Notes under the pieces: model-generated | What the model saw: the letters and a program-made list of their open reading frames with translations, nothing else | Told to the model about the DNA's origin: nothing | The model's database searches: none | Position numbers and translations under genes: made by a program | Assembly: GCF_014863355.1 (NCBI RefSeq) | Contig: NZ_JACZEP010000006.1 | Coordinates: 124,001 to 188,000 of the forward strand | Length of the DNA: 64,000 nucleotides | DNA from: Aminobacter carboxidus | GTDB lineage: Bacteria; Pseudomonadota; Alphaproteobacteria; Rhizobiales; Rhizobiaceae | Reading direction: 5' to 3' | Part shown: in pieces, positions 8,489 through 17,821 of the stretch | Numbering within the stretch: position 1 is the first letter of the stretch | How the letters are laid out: each line of letters starts with the position of its first letter

Positions 8489-8647
8489 TCAGCCGCGGAA
8501 GGCTTCTTGCCGCAGAACCAGGCCTATATGGACCCAGCGTTTCTTGCGGATCGGGTAGCCAAGCGATTTGAACAGCTTGTGGGTTTCATCGTCCTCACCA
8601 TCTGGAAGGACAAGATATGCAGGCAAATACCTGCATGTCAATGTGCT
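8489..8647 (-). pseudogene. Truncated C-terminal remnant, possibly of a GNAT-type acetyltransferase
   Basis: Read on the minus strand, about 50 codons stay open and end in TGA at 8489-8491. The peptide contains 'DETHKLFKSLGYPIRKKRWV' followed by 'HIGLVLRQEAFRG'. The 'LFKSLGY' block resembles the last strand region of GNAT acetyltransferases, which usually reads like 'FYxxLGF'. No start codon or N-terminal acetyl-CoA site lies upstream in any frame, so this is a decayed fragment. A perfect inverted repeat (ATGCAGG-N6-CCTGCAT, 8617-8636) lies near its truncated end. The 8648-8920 stretch holds no gene I can support. Confidence 0.5.
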
Positions 8648-8920
8648 TTTTTTGTGAGATCCGTTCCGCCCGTCAACTTCCGCTCACAGCGCAAGGCGGA
8701 CTTTGGAGGATGCTAACGGGTTGCCGCTTAGCGCGCGCGTGGTGGTGACGTAGAGCGAAGCCAGGAACTCCCTCAAGGGAGCCTCACAAGGTAGCGATCG
8801 CGGGCAGACGAGCAGCGATTCAGGAGTTTGCTCGATCCTGTCGGCAAATTTCCAGTCGAGCTTCGCCATGTCCGAACCAGGTTAGTCGGCTACCGGGGTT
8901 TGAGCGTTGACCCAGCCCGC

Positions 8921-10168
8921 TCACGCCCGCCGTCGCTCGGTCACGGTTGCCTTGTCGTAGCCGGCGACCTTCTTGTAGCTGTTCGACAGCGCCGCCAGTT
9001 CGTCCTGGGTGATGACGTCGTCGAGTCGCGTGAAGGGCAAGTCGCCGGTGCGCTCATAGACTTCCTTGAGGATGACGTCGGGCGGGGTGGTGCGGTTGGT
9101 GCGTACCACGGTCGCCGTCGCCTCCAGCCGCTTGTCCTCATAGGCCTTGAGCACAGCCGCGACATCGCCCCCCGATGCAAAGCAGTCGGCAAGCGCACGT
9201 GCATCAAGGATCGCCTGGCCGGCGCCATTGGAGCCGCGCGGATACATCGGATGGGCGGCATCGCCGAGCAGCGTCAGCCGCCCAAAGCTCCAGCGGCCGA
9301 GCGGATCCTTGTCGACCATCGGATATTCGAGGATCGCCTCGGCACCACGGATCAGGCCGGGCACGTCGAGAAAATCGAAGCGCCAGTCGGCGAAGGCGCC
9401 GATGAAATCGTCGAGTTGGCCGCGGCGGTTCCAGTCCTGCTGGTGATAGTCGGGCGTCTCGATCTCGGCGACCCAGTTGATCAGCTGGCGGCCATCGGCA
9501 TCGAGCTTGTTGCGAATCGGGTAGATGACCATCTTGCCATGCGTCAGCCAGCCGGCGCGGACATAGCTCGCGCCGCCGAGAAATGGCTGCCACCAGCTCG
9601 TGCCGCGCCACATGTTGACGCCGGAATAGATCGGGCCGCCATCGTCGGGCACGAGCTTGCGACGCACGACGGAGTGGATGCCGTCGCAGCCGACGATGGC
9701 CGCGCCATGCTGGACGGGCCGGTCCTCGCCGGTGCGGCCATCGACGAAGCGGGCGGTGGCTGCGGTATCGGACTGCTCGACATCAATGCATTTCCAGCCG
9801 GTGACGACGCATTTGGGGCCGGCGCGGTCGACCAGTGCGCGATACAGGATCTGCTGCAGGTCGCCGCGATGTATCTGGAACTGCGGGTAATCATAGCCGG
9901 CAAAGGTGCCGACCGGCTCCTTGTAGATCAACTGGCCGAAGCGGTTGAAGAAGCAGGATTCGCGCGCCGTGACCGCGACATCGGCAAGGGCCGCCTGCAG
10001 GCCAAGCTCGGTCAGCTCGCGGCTGGCATGTGGCAGGATCGAGATGCCGACGCCGATCGGTCTGATCTCCTGCGCGCTTTCATAGACGCGGAAGGGAACG
10101 CCCGCCTTGTGCAGCATCAGCGCCAGTGTCAGCCCGCCAATGCCTGCGCCGATGATCATCACGTCCAT
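8921..10168 (-). CDS. FAD-dependent aromatic-type monooxygenase
   Basis: Flavoprotein of 415 residues related to salicylate or 3-hydroxybenzoate hydroxylases. The N-terminal 'MIIGAGIGGLTLALMLHKAG' binds FAD; the 'DG' motif ('VGCDGIHSVVRRKL') is near residue 170, and the 'GD' motif ('LLGDAAHPMYPRGSNGAGQA') near residue 300. The sequence belongs to the flavin-dependent oxidoreductase subgroup with this 'YPRGSNGAGQA' signature, whose substrates are mostly unassigned. With the zeta GST 3 kb away and transporters on both sides, ring hydroxylation of an aromatic acid is plausible but not shown. Confidence 0.85.
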   Translation of the reverse strand: MDVMIIGAGIGGLTLALMLHKAGVPFRVYESAQEIRPIGVGISILPHASRELTELGLQAALADVAVTARESCFFNRFGQLIYKEPVGTFAGYDYPQFQIHRGDLQQILYRALVDRAGPKCVVTGWKCIDVEQSDTAATARFVDGRTGEDRPVQHGAAIVGCDGIHSVVRRKLVPDDGGPIYSGVNMWRGTSWWQPFLGGASYVRAGWLTHGKMVIYPIRNKLDADGRQLINWVAEIETPDYHQQDWNRRGQLDDFIGAFADWRFDFLDVPGLIRGAEAILEYPMVDKDPLGRWSFGRLTLLGDAAHPMYPRGSNGAGQAILDARALADCFASGGDVAAVLKAYEDKRLEATATVVRTNRTTPPDVILKEVYERTGDLPFTRLDDVITQDELAALSNSYKKVAGYDKATVTERRRA

Positions 10169-10242
10169 GTGGCTCTCCGATCAATTTAAGCAGTATACTG
10201 ACTATATTAACCCGAAAGGCGTGTCCGTCGCCAATGCGGCGA

Positions 10243-11139
10243 CTAGACGGCCTCGCGAAACGGCAGTTCGAATTCCTGGCGCGCGTTGCGGTCGAGGATT
10301 TCCTTGGCAAGTGCCGCCGCAACGCCCGTCGGCTCGTTGGCGGCACTGGTCAGGATGAACTCGACCTCCTCGAGCTGCGGCAGTTGCGGGCTTGTCGGCA
10401 GCACCATCAGCCCTGATGAGACCATGCTGCGTGGCTGGACCATGATGCCGAGCCCGGCGCGCGCCGCTGCCTGCAGTCCGCTCAGGCTGCCGCTGGTGCA
10501 GACGATGCGCCAGGGAATGCCCTTGCGGTCGAGCGCCTCGATCGCCGCGACGCGGGTGATGCCGGGGCGCGAGAACAGGATCAGTGGCAGCGGCTTGCCG
10601 GCTTCGACGACTGAGGGGTCGCGCGCCGCCCAGACCAGCCGCTCGGTACGCACGGCAACACCGCTGCGCGCCTCGCGCTGCTGGTTGAGCCCGACGCGGC
10701 GCTTGGCGATGACGAGGTCGAGCGCGCCTTCGTCGAGCAGATCGAACAAGGTGCTCGACAGCGCCACCGTCAATTCGAGCTCGACCGAAGGGTGGCGCTC
10801 GGTGAACTTGTGCAACACGTCGGCCAGCCGCGTGGTGACGAAATCCTCCGAGGCGCCGAAGCGGATGCGGCCACTCAGCCGCGCGCCCTGCAGGTAGCTG
10901 CGGGCGCGTTCATTGGCGTCGAGGATCGAGCGGGCGAAACCGAGCATCGCCTCGCCGTCGGGCGTCAGCATCACCGAATGGGTGTCGCGAACCAGAAGGC
11001 GCCGGCCGACGCTGACCTCGAGCCGGCGGATGTGCTGGCTCACCGTCGACTGGCCGAGCCGGAGATGCACTGCGGCTCCGGTGAAGCTGCGCGAGCCGGC
11101 GACGGCTACGAAGGTCTGGAGGAGTATCGGATCGAACAT
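10243..11139 (-). CDS. LysR-family transcriptional regulator
   Basis: Regulator of 298 residues. The N-terminal helix-turn-helix spans about residues 1-60 ('MFDPILLQTFVAVAGSRSFT', then 'RLGQSTVSQHIRRLE'), followed by the linker helix and a periplasmic-binding-protein-like effector domain. It is divergent from the BASS-family transporter gene, with a 118-bp shared region containing an AATGC-N5-GCATT dyad. Control of that transporter and of itself is therefore likely. The monooxygenase gene lies 74 bases downstream on the same strand and may be a further target. Confidence 0.92.
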   Translation of the reverse strand: MFDPILLQTFVAVAGSRSFTGAAVHLRLGQSTVSQHIRRLEVSVGRRLLVRDTHSVMLTPDGEAMLGFARSILDANERARSYLQGARLSGRIRFGASEDFVTTRLADVLHKFTERHPSVELELTVALSSTLFDLLDEGALDLVIAKRRVGLNQQREARSGVAVRTERLVWAARDPSVVEAGKPLPLILFSRPGITRVAAIEALDRKGIPWRIVCTSGSLSGLQAAARAGLGIMVQPRSMVSSGLMVLPTSPQLPQLEEVEFILTSAANEPTGVAAALAKEILDRNARQEFELPFREAV

Positions 11140-11196
11140 GATCCCTCCCTGTGTTCACGAAACGCAATGAGCATCATTTTTGTATGCGCCATTCAC

Positions 11197-11211
11197 AATG
11201 CAACCGGCATT
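11197..11211. promoter_or_regulatory. Candidate LysR operator (AATGC-N5-GCATT)
   Basis: A 15-bp interrupted palindrome lies between the divergent LysR and BASS genes, about 60 bases from each start. It fits the T-N11-A layout of LysR binding sites. Just downstream are CATACT and TATACA hexamers that could be -10 elements. Confidence 0.5.
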
Positions 11212-11257
11212 TGGCATACTGTATACAAATTTAGCTCGCTGCCAAGGGATCACGCGT

Positions 11258-12262
11258 TTGTTCGCACGTTTTCGTCCAGACACCTTCATCATGCTGATGA
11301 TCGCCTGCATCGCGCTGGCTTCGCTGCTGCCGGCGCGCGGCAGTTTCGCCGGTCATTTCGGTACGGCGACCAACATTGCGATCGCGCTGTTGTTCTTCCT
11401 CCACGGCGCGCGGCTGTCGCGGGCGACCGTGCTGGCCGGCATGACCCACTGGCGCCTGCACCTGCTGGTGTTTTCGACCACCTTCGCGCTGTTTCCGGTA
11501 GTCGGGCTGCTGCTCGGCTTCCTGGTGCCGACGGTGCTGCCGGCAGCACTTTATGCCGGCGTGCTGTTCTTGTGTGTGCTGCCGTCGACGGTTCAGTCGT
11601 CCATCGCCTTCACCGCGCTAGCCGGCGGCAACGTGCCGGCCGCCGTGTGCTCGGCATCGGCCTCCAACATCATCGGCATGTTCCTGACCCCGCTGCTGGT
11701 CGGGCTGCTGTTTGCCAAGACCGGCGGCGGTGGAGTGTCGCTGTCGGCGATCGAAGGCATCATGCTGCAGCTTTTGGCCCCCTTCATCGCCGGCCAGATC
11801 GTCCAGCCCTGGCTGGGATCATGGCTTGGTCGGCACAAATGGCTGGTCACCATTGTCGACCGCGGCTCGATCCTGATGGTGATCTATCTCGCCTTCTCCA
11901 AGGCGATGGTCGCCGGCCTGTGGCAGCAATTGCCGCTGCAGTCGCTGGTGGTGTTGCTGCTGATCGCCGCCGTCCTTTTGTCGACAGTTCTGGCGATCAC
12001 CATCTTCGCCAGCCGTTTTTTCGGCTTTTCCAGACAAGACGAGATCACCGTCGCCTTCTGCGGCTCGCACAAGAGCCTGGCCTCGGGCGTGCCGATGGCC
12101 AATGTCATCTTCGCCGGCCAGGAGATCGGCGCCATAGTGCTGCCGCTGATGCTCTATCACCAACTGCAGCTGATGGTCTGCGCCTGGATGGCACGGCGCT
12201 ACGCCGAACGCACCGCCGTTGAACGCGCAACCGTCGCCGAGGCCCAAAGCGCGGCACAGTAG
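11258..12262 (+). CDS. Bile acid:sodium symporter (BASS/SBF)-family transporter, YfeH-like
   Basis: Inner-membrane protein of about 334 residues with roughly ten hydrophobic segments. The conserved blocks include 'ALLFFLHGARLSRATVLAGM', 'LCVLPSTVQSSIAFTALAGG' and 'FCGSHKSLASGVPMANVIFA', which match the YfeH-like subgroup. Members move organic anions with sodium; the solute is unknown. I prefer the TTG at 11258, preceded by AAGGGA, because the protein then starts 'LFARFRPDTF' directly before the first membrane segment. The longer ATG frame from 11180 would run through the putative operator and promoter. Divergent from the LysR gene, its likely regulator. Confidence 0.85.
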   Translation: MFARFRPDTFIMLMIACIALASLLPARGSFAGHFGTATNIAIALLFFLHGARLSRATVLAGMTHWRLHLLVFSTTFALFPVVGLLLGFLVPTVLPAALYAGVLFLCVLPSTVQSSIAFTALAGGNVPAAVCSASASNIIGMFLTPLLVGLLFAKTGGGGVSLSAIEGIMLQLLAPFIAGQIVQPWLGSWLGRHKWLVTIVDRGSILMVIYLAFSKAMVAGLWQQLPLQSLVVLLLIAAVLLSTVLAITIFASRFFGFSRQDEITVAFCGSHKSLASGVPMANVIFAGQEIGAIVLPLMLYHQLQLMVCAWMARRYAERTAVERATVAEAQSAAQ

Positions 12263-12274
12263 CCGCGCCGAAAC

Positions 12275-13405
12275 CTAGATCTTGGTGGCGCCGCCGTGAT
12301 TGGCGGGCAGCGAACGCGCCCTGAGCGGGGCGACCGAGGCGTGGCGCTGGAAGGTTTCCTCTTGTAGCACTTCGACCTTGTAGTTGGGCAGGTCCGAAAG
12401 CAGGCCGGCGACGCGGGTGAACGACCGTTCGAGTTCGCGCTCCTTGATCTGCCCGGCCTTCAGGCCGGCCGACATGAAGTCGATCATGCGCAAGATGACC
12501 TCGGTATCGGCCCAGTAGGCGCACATGCACAGCAGGTCGCAGCCGGCGTTGATGATGCGGATCGTCGTTTCCGGCTTGTCGAGGCGGTCGGAGATCGCCT
12601 TCATGCCGAGATCATCACTGACGACGATGCCCTCATAGCCCAACTCTTTGCGCAGGATGTCCTGCAGGATCACCTTCGACATTGTCGCCGGGATGCCCGG
12701 GTCGATCTGCGAGATGACGATGTGCGCCGTCATGATCATGCGCGTCTGCGCATCATTGAAATGGCGGAACGCCTCGAGTTCGCGGTTGCGAAAGGTTTTG
12801 GGGTCGACGTCGATGACCGGCAGCGAATAGTGCGAATCGACAGCCGTGTCGCCATGGCCGGGGAAATGCTTGGGGCAGCCGAGCACGCCTTCGGCCTGCA
12901 TCGCGTCGAGGAACTCGCGCGCCGCCGGCACCACGTCCTGCGGCGTCGTGCCGAAGGAGCGCTGGCCGATGACGGGGTTGGCCGGGTTGGAATTGACGTC
13001 GACAACGGGCGCGAAATTGACGTTGAAGCCGAGCGAACGCAACTCGATGCCCATCGCCTTGCCGACATCGGCAGCTTGCTTGGGCCATTCGCGCGCATAG
13101 GCGAAAGGCGTGATCGGCGCCGGCGGCCGCAACACACCACCGCCCTCATGGTCGATCGAGATGATCACCTCGTCGCGCTCGATGTATTCGCGCACGTCGG
13201 CGAGCAGCCTGCTATGGTTGTCGAGCCAGTCTTCATAAGGCGCGTCGGGCAGGAAGTTGGCACGGAACAGCACAACGCCGGCAGGCTTGAGCAGCGACAG
13301 CAGTCGCTTGTCCTTGTCACCCAGCACATGGCCCGGCTGCAGGCCAATCAGGAACCGATGTCCAAAGGACGCTGGGCCGCGCCCGAGATCGAATGAGAGA
13401 TCCAT
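12275..13405 (-). CDS. Glycoside hydrolase family 3 beta-N-acetylhexosaminidase-like protein (NagZ-like)
   Basis: Protein of 376 residues with the family 3 TIM barrel. The NagZ-defining 'KHFPGHGDTAVDSHYSLPVI' contains the catalytic His/Asp dyad region, and 'VVSDDLGMKAISD' carries the nucleophile Asp. NagZ removes N-acetylglucosamine from anhydromuropeptides during peptidoglycan recycling. This copy has an unusual N-terminus and a C-terminal extension of about 60 residues, so another beta-glycoside substrate is possible. The ATG at 13405 gives 'MDLSFDLGRGPASFGHRFLI', which fits the family start; the open frame upstream has no support. Confidence 0.82.
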   Translation of the reverse strand: MDLSFDLGRGPASFGHRFLIGLQPGHVLGDKDKRLLSLLKPAGVVLFRANFLPDAPYEDWLDNHSRLLADVREYIERDEVIISIDHEGGGVLRPPAPITPFAYAREWPKQAADVGKAMGIELRSLGFNVNFAPVVDVNSNPANPVIGQRSFGTTPQDVVPAAREFLDAMQAEGVLGCPKHFPGHGDTAVDSHYSLPVIDVDPKTFRNRELEAFRHFNDAQTRMIMTAHIVISQIDPGIPATMSKVILQDILRKELGYEGIVVSDDLGMKAISDRLDKPETTIRIINAGCDLLCMCAYWADTEVILRMIDFMSAGLKAGQIKERELERSFTRVAGLLSDLPNYKVEVLQEETFQRHASVAPLRARSLPANHGGATKI

Positions 13406-13574
13406 GCTTTGCCAACTCCGCCTGATGTCCAGTGCCAATATGTGGCAGACCGATGCAAACAGTTTCTTAGTGCAAGAGCACGGGATTCGGAATCGCTTTT
13501 GGATCCGCCGCCCCGCAAAAGATACGAGGCGGCATGCCAAGGGTGGCCGGAATTTCCGCTGGCCAGGTCGCCCT

Positions 13575-16500
13575 TCAGCTCCTTGCCCGTTCGGCGATCA
13601 GTTCGCCCTCGGCGCGGTCCGCCTCCGTCACCGACGTCATGCGCTTGAGGTGACGGGCGAACCAGGCGTTGAGGTCGTCCATCGAGGTGAACATGACCGG
13701 CACAACGACAAGGCTGAGCAATGTCGAGGTGATCAGGCCGCCGATCACAGCGACTGCCATCGGCGCGCGGAAGCTGGCGTCGGCACCGATGCCGACCGCC
13801 GCCGGCACCATGCCGGCGACCATGGCGATGGTCGTCATGATGATCGGTCGTGCGCGGGTCATGCCGGCCTGCATCAGCGCCTCGCGCCGCTCCATGCCCT
13901 GGGCGCGACAGTCGATGGCGTAGTCGACGAGCAGGATCGAGTTCTTGCAGACGATGCCCATCAGCATCAGGATGCCGATCGTCGATGACAGGTCAAGCGC
14001 AGCACCGTAGAGCAGCAGCGCAAGTGCTGCACCACCCAGCGACAGCGGCAGGGCGATCAGGATGGTAATCGGCTGCAGGAAGTTCTTAAACAGCAGCACC
14101 AGCACCGCCATCACCATCAGGATGCCCGCCACCAGCGCCAGCGCGAAGCCGCGGAACATCTCGCCCATTTCTTCCGAGGCACCATGTTTGACGTGAGCAA
14201 CGCTGGCGGGAAGGTTCTTCAGCACCGGTAGCGCCTCGACGACCGCCAATGCGTCACCGATCGTCACCCCGTTCAAATTGGCCTCGACGGCCACCATGCG
14301 CTTACGGTCGAGCCGTTCAACCTTGCCTTCCTCGGCGCCGAAGTCGATGTCGGCGACCGACGTCAGTGGCACCACGGCGCCGCTATCAGTACCCACCCTG
14401 AGATTGCGCAACGTTTCGAGATCGCCGCGCGCCGACTTGTCGAGCAGCACGCGGATCGGCACCAACCTGTCACCGAGATTGAACTGGGCCGAATTGGCAT
14501 CGGTGTCGCCGAGCGTCGCAATGCGCGCCACCGTGCCGAGCGACACCACTGAAACCCCAAGCCGGGCGGCCTCGTCCATGCGCGGCTTGACCAGCAGTTC
14601 GGGCGCCAGCGGCGCCTGGTCGGACATCACGTTGGCCAGTTGCGGCAGCTTGCGCATTTCTTCTTCGAGTTGGCGCGCGGCCAGGTTCAGCTCTTCGGGA
14701 TTGTTGCCGGCCAGGAATACCGACAGCTCCTTGCCGCCGGTATCCGAGGCGAAGCCAAACTGAATATCAGGTATGCCGGCCAGGATCGGCAGGGCCGACA
14801 GCTCGAACTCCTTGCGGTTGAGTTCGCGTTCGCTGCGCGGCACCAGCCGGATGATGAGTTCCATCTTGCTGGCATCGCCGGTGGTGGCCAACACGCTCGC
14901 CACTTCCTTACGCTGCTTCAGCTGCCTGACGATCTCGTCGGCAACACGCGTGGTCTCCTCGATCCTGGTGCCCGGCGGCAGCGTGATGTTGGCACTCGAC
15001 ACATTGCTGTCGGTGCCGGGCACGAAGCCGGTCGAAAGCTGCGTCAGCAAGAAGACGGAGCCGGCAAAGAACGCCCCAACAAGTGCGAAGGTCGTCTTGC
15101 GGTGATCGAGCGTCCAGCCGAGCACGGCGAGATAGCGCAGCGACATCCGCGAAGGTTTGGCGGCGTGATGGCCAGCAGGTTTCGGCTGCAGCAGATAGGC
15201 CGCCATCAGCGGCGTCAGCAGGCGTGCCACGACCAGCGAGATCATCACGGCAACGGCGACGGTGATGCCGAACTGGCGGAAATACTGGCCGACGGCGCCG
15301 CCGATGAAGCTGACCGGCGCAAATACCGCAACGATGGTCAGGGTCGTGGCAACGACCGCCAGGCCGATGGCGTCGGCGGCCTCGATCGAGGCGAGATATG
15401 GTCGCCTGCCCATGTCGACATGGCGCTCGATGTTTTCGATCTCAACGATGGCGTCGTCGACGAGGATACCAATGACCAGCGTCAGCGCCAGCAGGCTGAC
15501 GCCGTTCAGCGTGTAGCCGAGCAGATCCATGACCGCGAAGGTGGGCAGGATCGACAGCGGCATGGCGACTGCGGCGATCAGCGTAGCGCGCCAGTTGCGC
15601 AGGAACAGGAACACAACGAGCACCGTCAGGCCCGCACCCTCGAGCAGCGCGGTCACAGCGGCGTTGTAGCTCTCAAGCGTGTATTCGACATTGGAGATCA
15701 CCTCGTTGAAGGCGACCTCGGGCGTGCGCGTGGTGATTTCGCCAAGCCGCTTGGTCACTGCGTCGGCCACGGCAGTGTCGCTGTAGCCCTTGGCGCGGAA
15801 GACGGAGAAGCCGACCACGGCTTCGCCATTGTAGCGGGCGAAGCCGCGGGCCTCTGTCGGTCCGTCGGTGATCGTGGCGATGTCGCTGAGCTGTACCCAG
15901 CGTTTGCCTGGCAAGGAGACCGAAAGATTGAGCAGTTGGTCGAACGAGGTGACGCTGCCCAAAGTGCGGATCGACTGCTCCCTGTCGCCGATCTCGCCAC
16001 GTCCGCCAGGGACGTTGACGTTGATGCCGCGTAGCGCGGTGTTGACCTGGTCGGCGGTAACGCCGAGCGCCAGCAGCCTGTCGGGATCGAGCGAGACCGT
16101 AATCTGGCGGTTGACGCCGCCGAACCGCTCGACCTTCTGGACGCCCGGCACGGCAAGGAGCTCGCGGCTGACCATGTCTTCGACGAACCACGACGCGTCA
16201 AGCACCGACATGTTGGGCGCCTGCATCGTGAAGTAGAGGATAGCACCGCCTTCGACGTCGACACGCGAGATGATCGGCTCCTGCACCGACTGCGGCAGGT
16301 CGGACCTGATCTGGCCGACCGACTCGCGGACGTCGTTGGTGGCGCGGTCCGGATTGACGCCGATCTTGAACTCGACCGTCGTTGTCGACACGCCGTCCTT
16401 GATCGTCGAGCGGATGTTCTTGACCCCGGCGAGCCCGGAGATCGACCCTTCGACCTTGCGGGTGATCTGGCTTTCCATCTCGGCGGGGGCAGCGCTTGGC

Positions 16501-16658
16501 TGCGTCACCGCAACCGTGACGATCGGAAACGACAGGCTCGGATTGGCGTTGACTGGCAGGCGCATGAAGGCGGCGATACCGGCCAGCGTCGCCACGACGA
16601 ACAGGACGATGGTGGGTACCGGCTTGCGGATCGCCCAGGCGGATATGTTGCTGATCAT
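13575..16658 (-). CDS. RND-family (HAE1 type) efflux permease
   Basis: Inner-membrane pump of 1027 residues, normal for HAE1-type RND proteins. The N-terminus 'MISNISAWAIRKPVPTIVLF' is the first membrane helix. Two large periplasmic loops alternate with twelve helices. Helix 4 holds the Asp-Asp proton-relay pair ('LVIGILVDDAIVEIENIERH'), and the second half has 'LMGIVCKNSILLVDYAID'. It overlaps the membrane-fusion gene by four bases. No outer-membrane factor is nearby, so a TolC-like channel must come from elsewhere. The substrate range is unknown. Confidence 0.95.
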   Translation of the reverse strand: MISNISAWAIRKPVPTIVLFVVATLAGIAAFMRLPVNANPSLSFPIVTVAVTQPSAAPAEMESQITRKVEGSISGLAGVKNIRSTIKDGVSTTTVEFKIGVNPDRATNDVRESVGQIRSDLPQSVQEPIISRVDVEGGAILYFTMQAPNMSVLDASWFVEDMVSRELLAVPGVQKVERFGGVNRQITVSLDPDRLLALGVTADQVNTALRGINVNVPGGRGEIGDREQSIRTLGSVTSFDQLLNLSVSLPGKRWVQLSDIATITDGPTEARGFARYNGEAVVGFSVFRAKGYSDTAVADAVTKRLGEITTRTPEVAFNEVISNVEYTLESYNAAVTALLEGAGLTVLVVFLFLRNWRATLIAAVAMPLSILPTFAVMDLLGYTLNGVSLLALTLVIGILVDDAIVEIENIERHVDMGRRPYLASIEAADAIGLAVVATTLTIVAVFAPVSFIGGAVGQYFRQFGITVAVAVMISLVVARLLTPLMAAYLLQPKPAGHHAAKPSRMSLRYLAVLGWTLDHRKTTFALVGAFFAGSVFLLTQLSTGFVPGTDSNVSSANITLPPGTRIEETTRVADEIVRQLKQRKEVASVLATTGDASKMELIIRLVPRSERELNRKEFELSALPILAGIPDIQFGFASDTGGKELSVFLAGNNPEELNLAARQLEEEMRKLPQLANVMSDQAPLAPELLVKPRMDEAARLGVSVVSLGTVARIATLGDTDANSAQFNLGDRLVPIRVLLDKSARGDLETLRNLRVGTDSGAVVPLTSVADIDFGAEEGKVERLDRKRMVAVEANLNGVTIGDALAVVEALPVLKNLPASVAHVKHGASEEMGEMFRGFALALVAGILMVMAVLVLLFKNFLQPITILIALPLSLGGAALALLLYGAALDLSSTIGILMLMGIVCKNSILLVDYAIDCRAQGMERREALMQAGMTRARPIIMTTIAMVAGMVPAAVGIGADASFRAPMAVAVIGGLITSTLLSLVVVPVMFTSMDDLNAWFARHLKRMTSVTEADRAEGELIAERARS

Positions 16659-17821
16659 GGCCTGACGCTTCCGGTCTTGGCACCGATGTCGGTAGTGGCT
16701 ACCACATCGCCATCACGCAGCGAGGCTCCGGCCTTGGCGACGACGACATCGCCTTCCTTCAAGCCGGCGCGGATTTCCAGCCTGCCATTGTCGCGCATGC
16801 CGGTCTGGACCGGCCGCAGGTCGACCTTGCCGTTCTCGACAACGAACACGGCGGTCTTGTCCTTGCCGCCATAGACCAGCGCTGAATCGGCGATGACGAT
16901 GGCCTCGCGCTTCGCCACCACGACCGCGGCGCGGGCGAAGGCGCCGGGAAATAGCGCCGTATCGGTCTCGAAGGCGATACGTGCCACGCCGAGGCGGGTT
17001 TCGCGGTCGATCTTCGGCGAGATCAGCCTGACCTTGCCCGGGATCTTGCCGTCCCTGCCCGGCAGGCTCACCGAAGCGGCCTGGCCGACGGCCAGTCGCG
17101 GCAGCTCGCGTTCGGGGATCTCGGCCGCCAGCTCGACCTCGCAGTCGCGGATCAGGCGGATCAGCGGGTCCGCGCCGGTCAGCGCGCCGGCATTGGCATT
17201 GCGTTCGGAAACGACACCGGCGACAGGCGCGACGATGACGTTGCGTTCGACCAGCCGGCGGGACTCGGTGAGCTGGGCCACGGCCTGGTCGACTTCGGCC
17301 TGTGCCAGGGCGACGCCCTGGCGCTCGACAGCCTCGGTGGATGCTCGGTCGGCGAAGGCTTGCGTCGACAGGGCGCCCGACTGCTTGAGTGGTGTCGCAC
17401 GCTGCAGCGCGGCCAAGGCTTGCGCCGCCTTTGCCTGCTGCTGGGCGAGTGCTGCATTGGCCCGCGCCAGGCGGCCTTCGCTCTCGCGCAGTTGGTTGTC
17501 GCGCATCGCTGTGTCGAGCCGCACGAGAATCTGCCCGGCCTCGACGCGGTCGCCGACCTCGACGTCGACGCTTGCTATGCGCTGCTCCTGGAACGGCGCG
17601 CCGACGGCGACTTCCTCGCGCGCCGCGAGAACGCCGGTGAACGACAGCGTCCACTCGGTCATGTCGCTGGCAACGACGAAGGTCGACACTAGGCGCTTGG
17701 CGGTTTCGGCGGGCACGGCGGCATTGGCAGCACTGTCAGCTGCCACAGGCATGACTGCGCTTGCCAGCAGCGCCACGGCAATTGCCGCGATGCCCGCCCG
17801 GCGGTGAAGGGAGTGCGTCAT
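16655..17821 (-). CDS. RND efflux periplasmic adaptor (membrane fusion protein)
   Basis: Periplasmic adaptor of 388 residues. A signal segment ('AGIAAIAVALLASAVMPVAA') is followed by the barrel/lipoyl half-motif ('VEVGDRVEAGQILVRLDTAM'), an Ala/Gln-rich coiled-coil hairpin at about residues 110-190, and the second lipoyl half ('VIVAPVAGVVSERNANAG'). It should link the RND pump to an outer-membrane channel. The ATG at 17821 places the signal peptide properly; an upstream extension in frame has no signal features. First gene of the pump operon, downstream of a 22-bp near-palindrome. Confidence 0.92.
   Translation of the reverse strand: MTHSLHRRAGIAAIAVALLASAVMPVAADSAANAAVPAETAKRLVSTFVVASDMTEWTLSFTGVLAAREEVAVGAPFQEQRIASVDVEVGDRVEAGQILVRLDTAMRDNQLRESEGRLARANAALAQQQAKAAQALAALQRATPLKQSGALSTQAFADRASTEAVERQGVALAQAEVDQAVAQLTESRRLVERNVIVAPVAGVVSERNANAGALTGADPLIRLIRDCEVELAAEIPERELPRLAVGQAASVSLPGRDGKIPGKVRLISPKIDRETRLGVARIAFETDTALFPGAFARAAVVVAKREAIVIADSALVYGGKDKTAVFVVENGKVDLRPVQTGMRDNGRLEIRAGLKEGDVVVAKAGASLRDGDVVATTDIGAKTGSVRP

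Noticed and set aside
5554-11226. GTATAC cores upstream of the ABM gene, the monooxygenase (10193-10198) and the BASS gene (11221-11226) as a shared operator
   Set aside because: Each can be explained as part of a TATACT/TATACA -10 hexamer; six bases are too few to claim a regulon.
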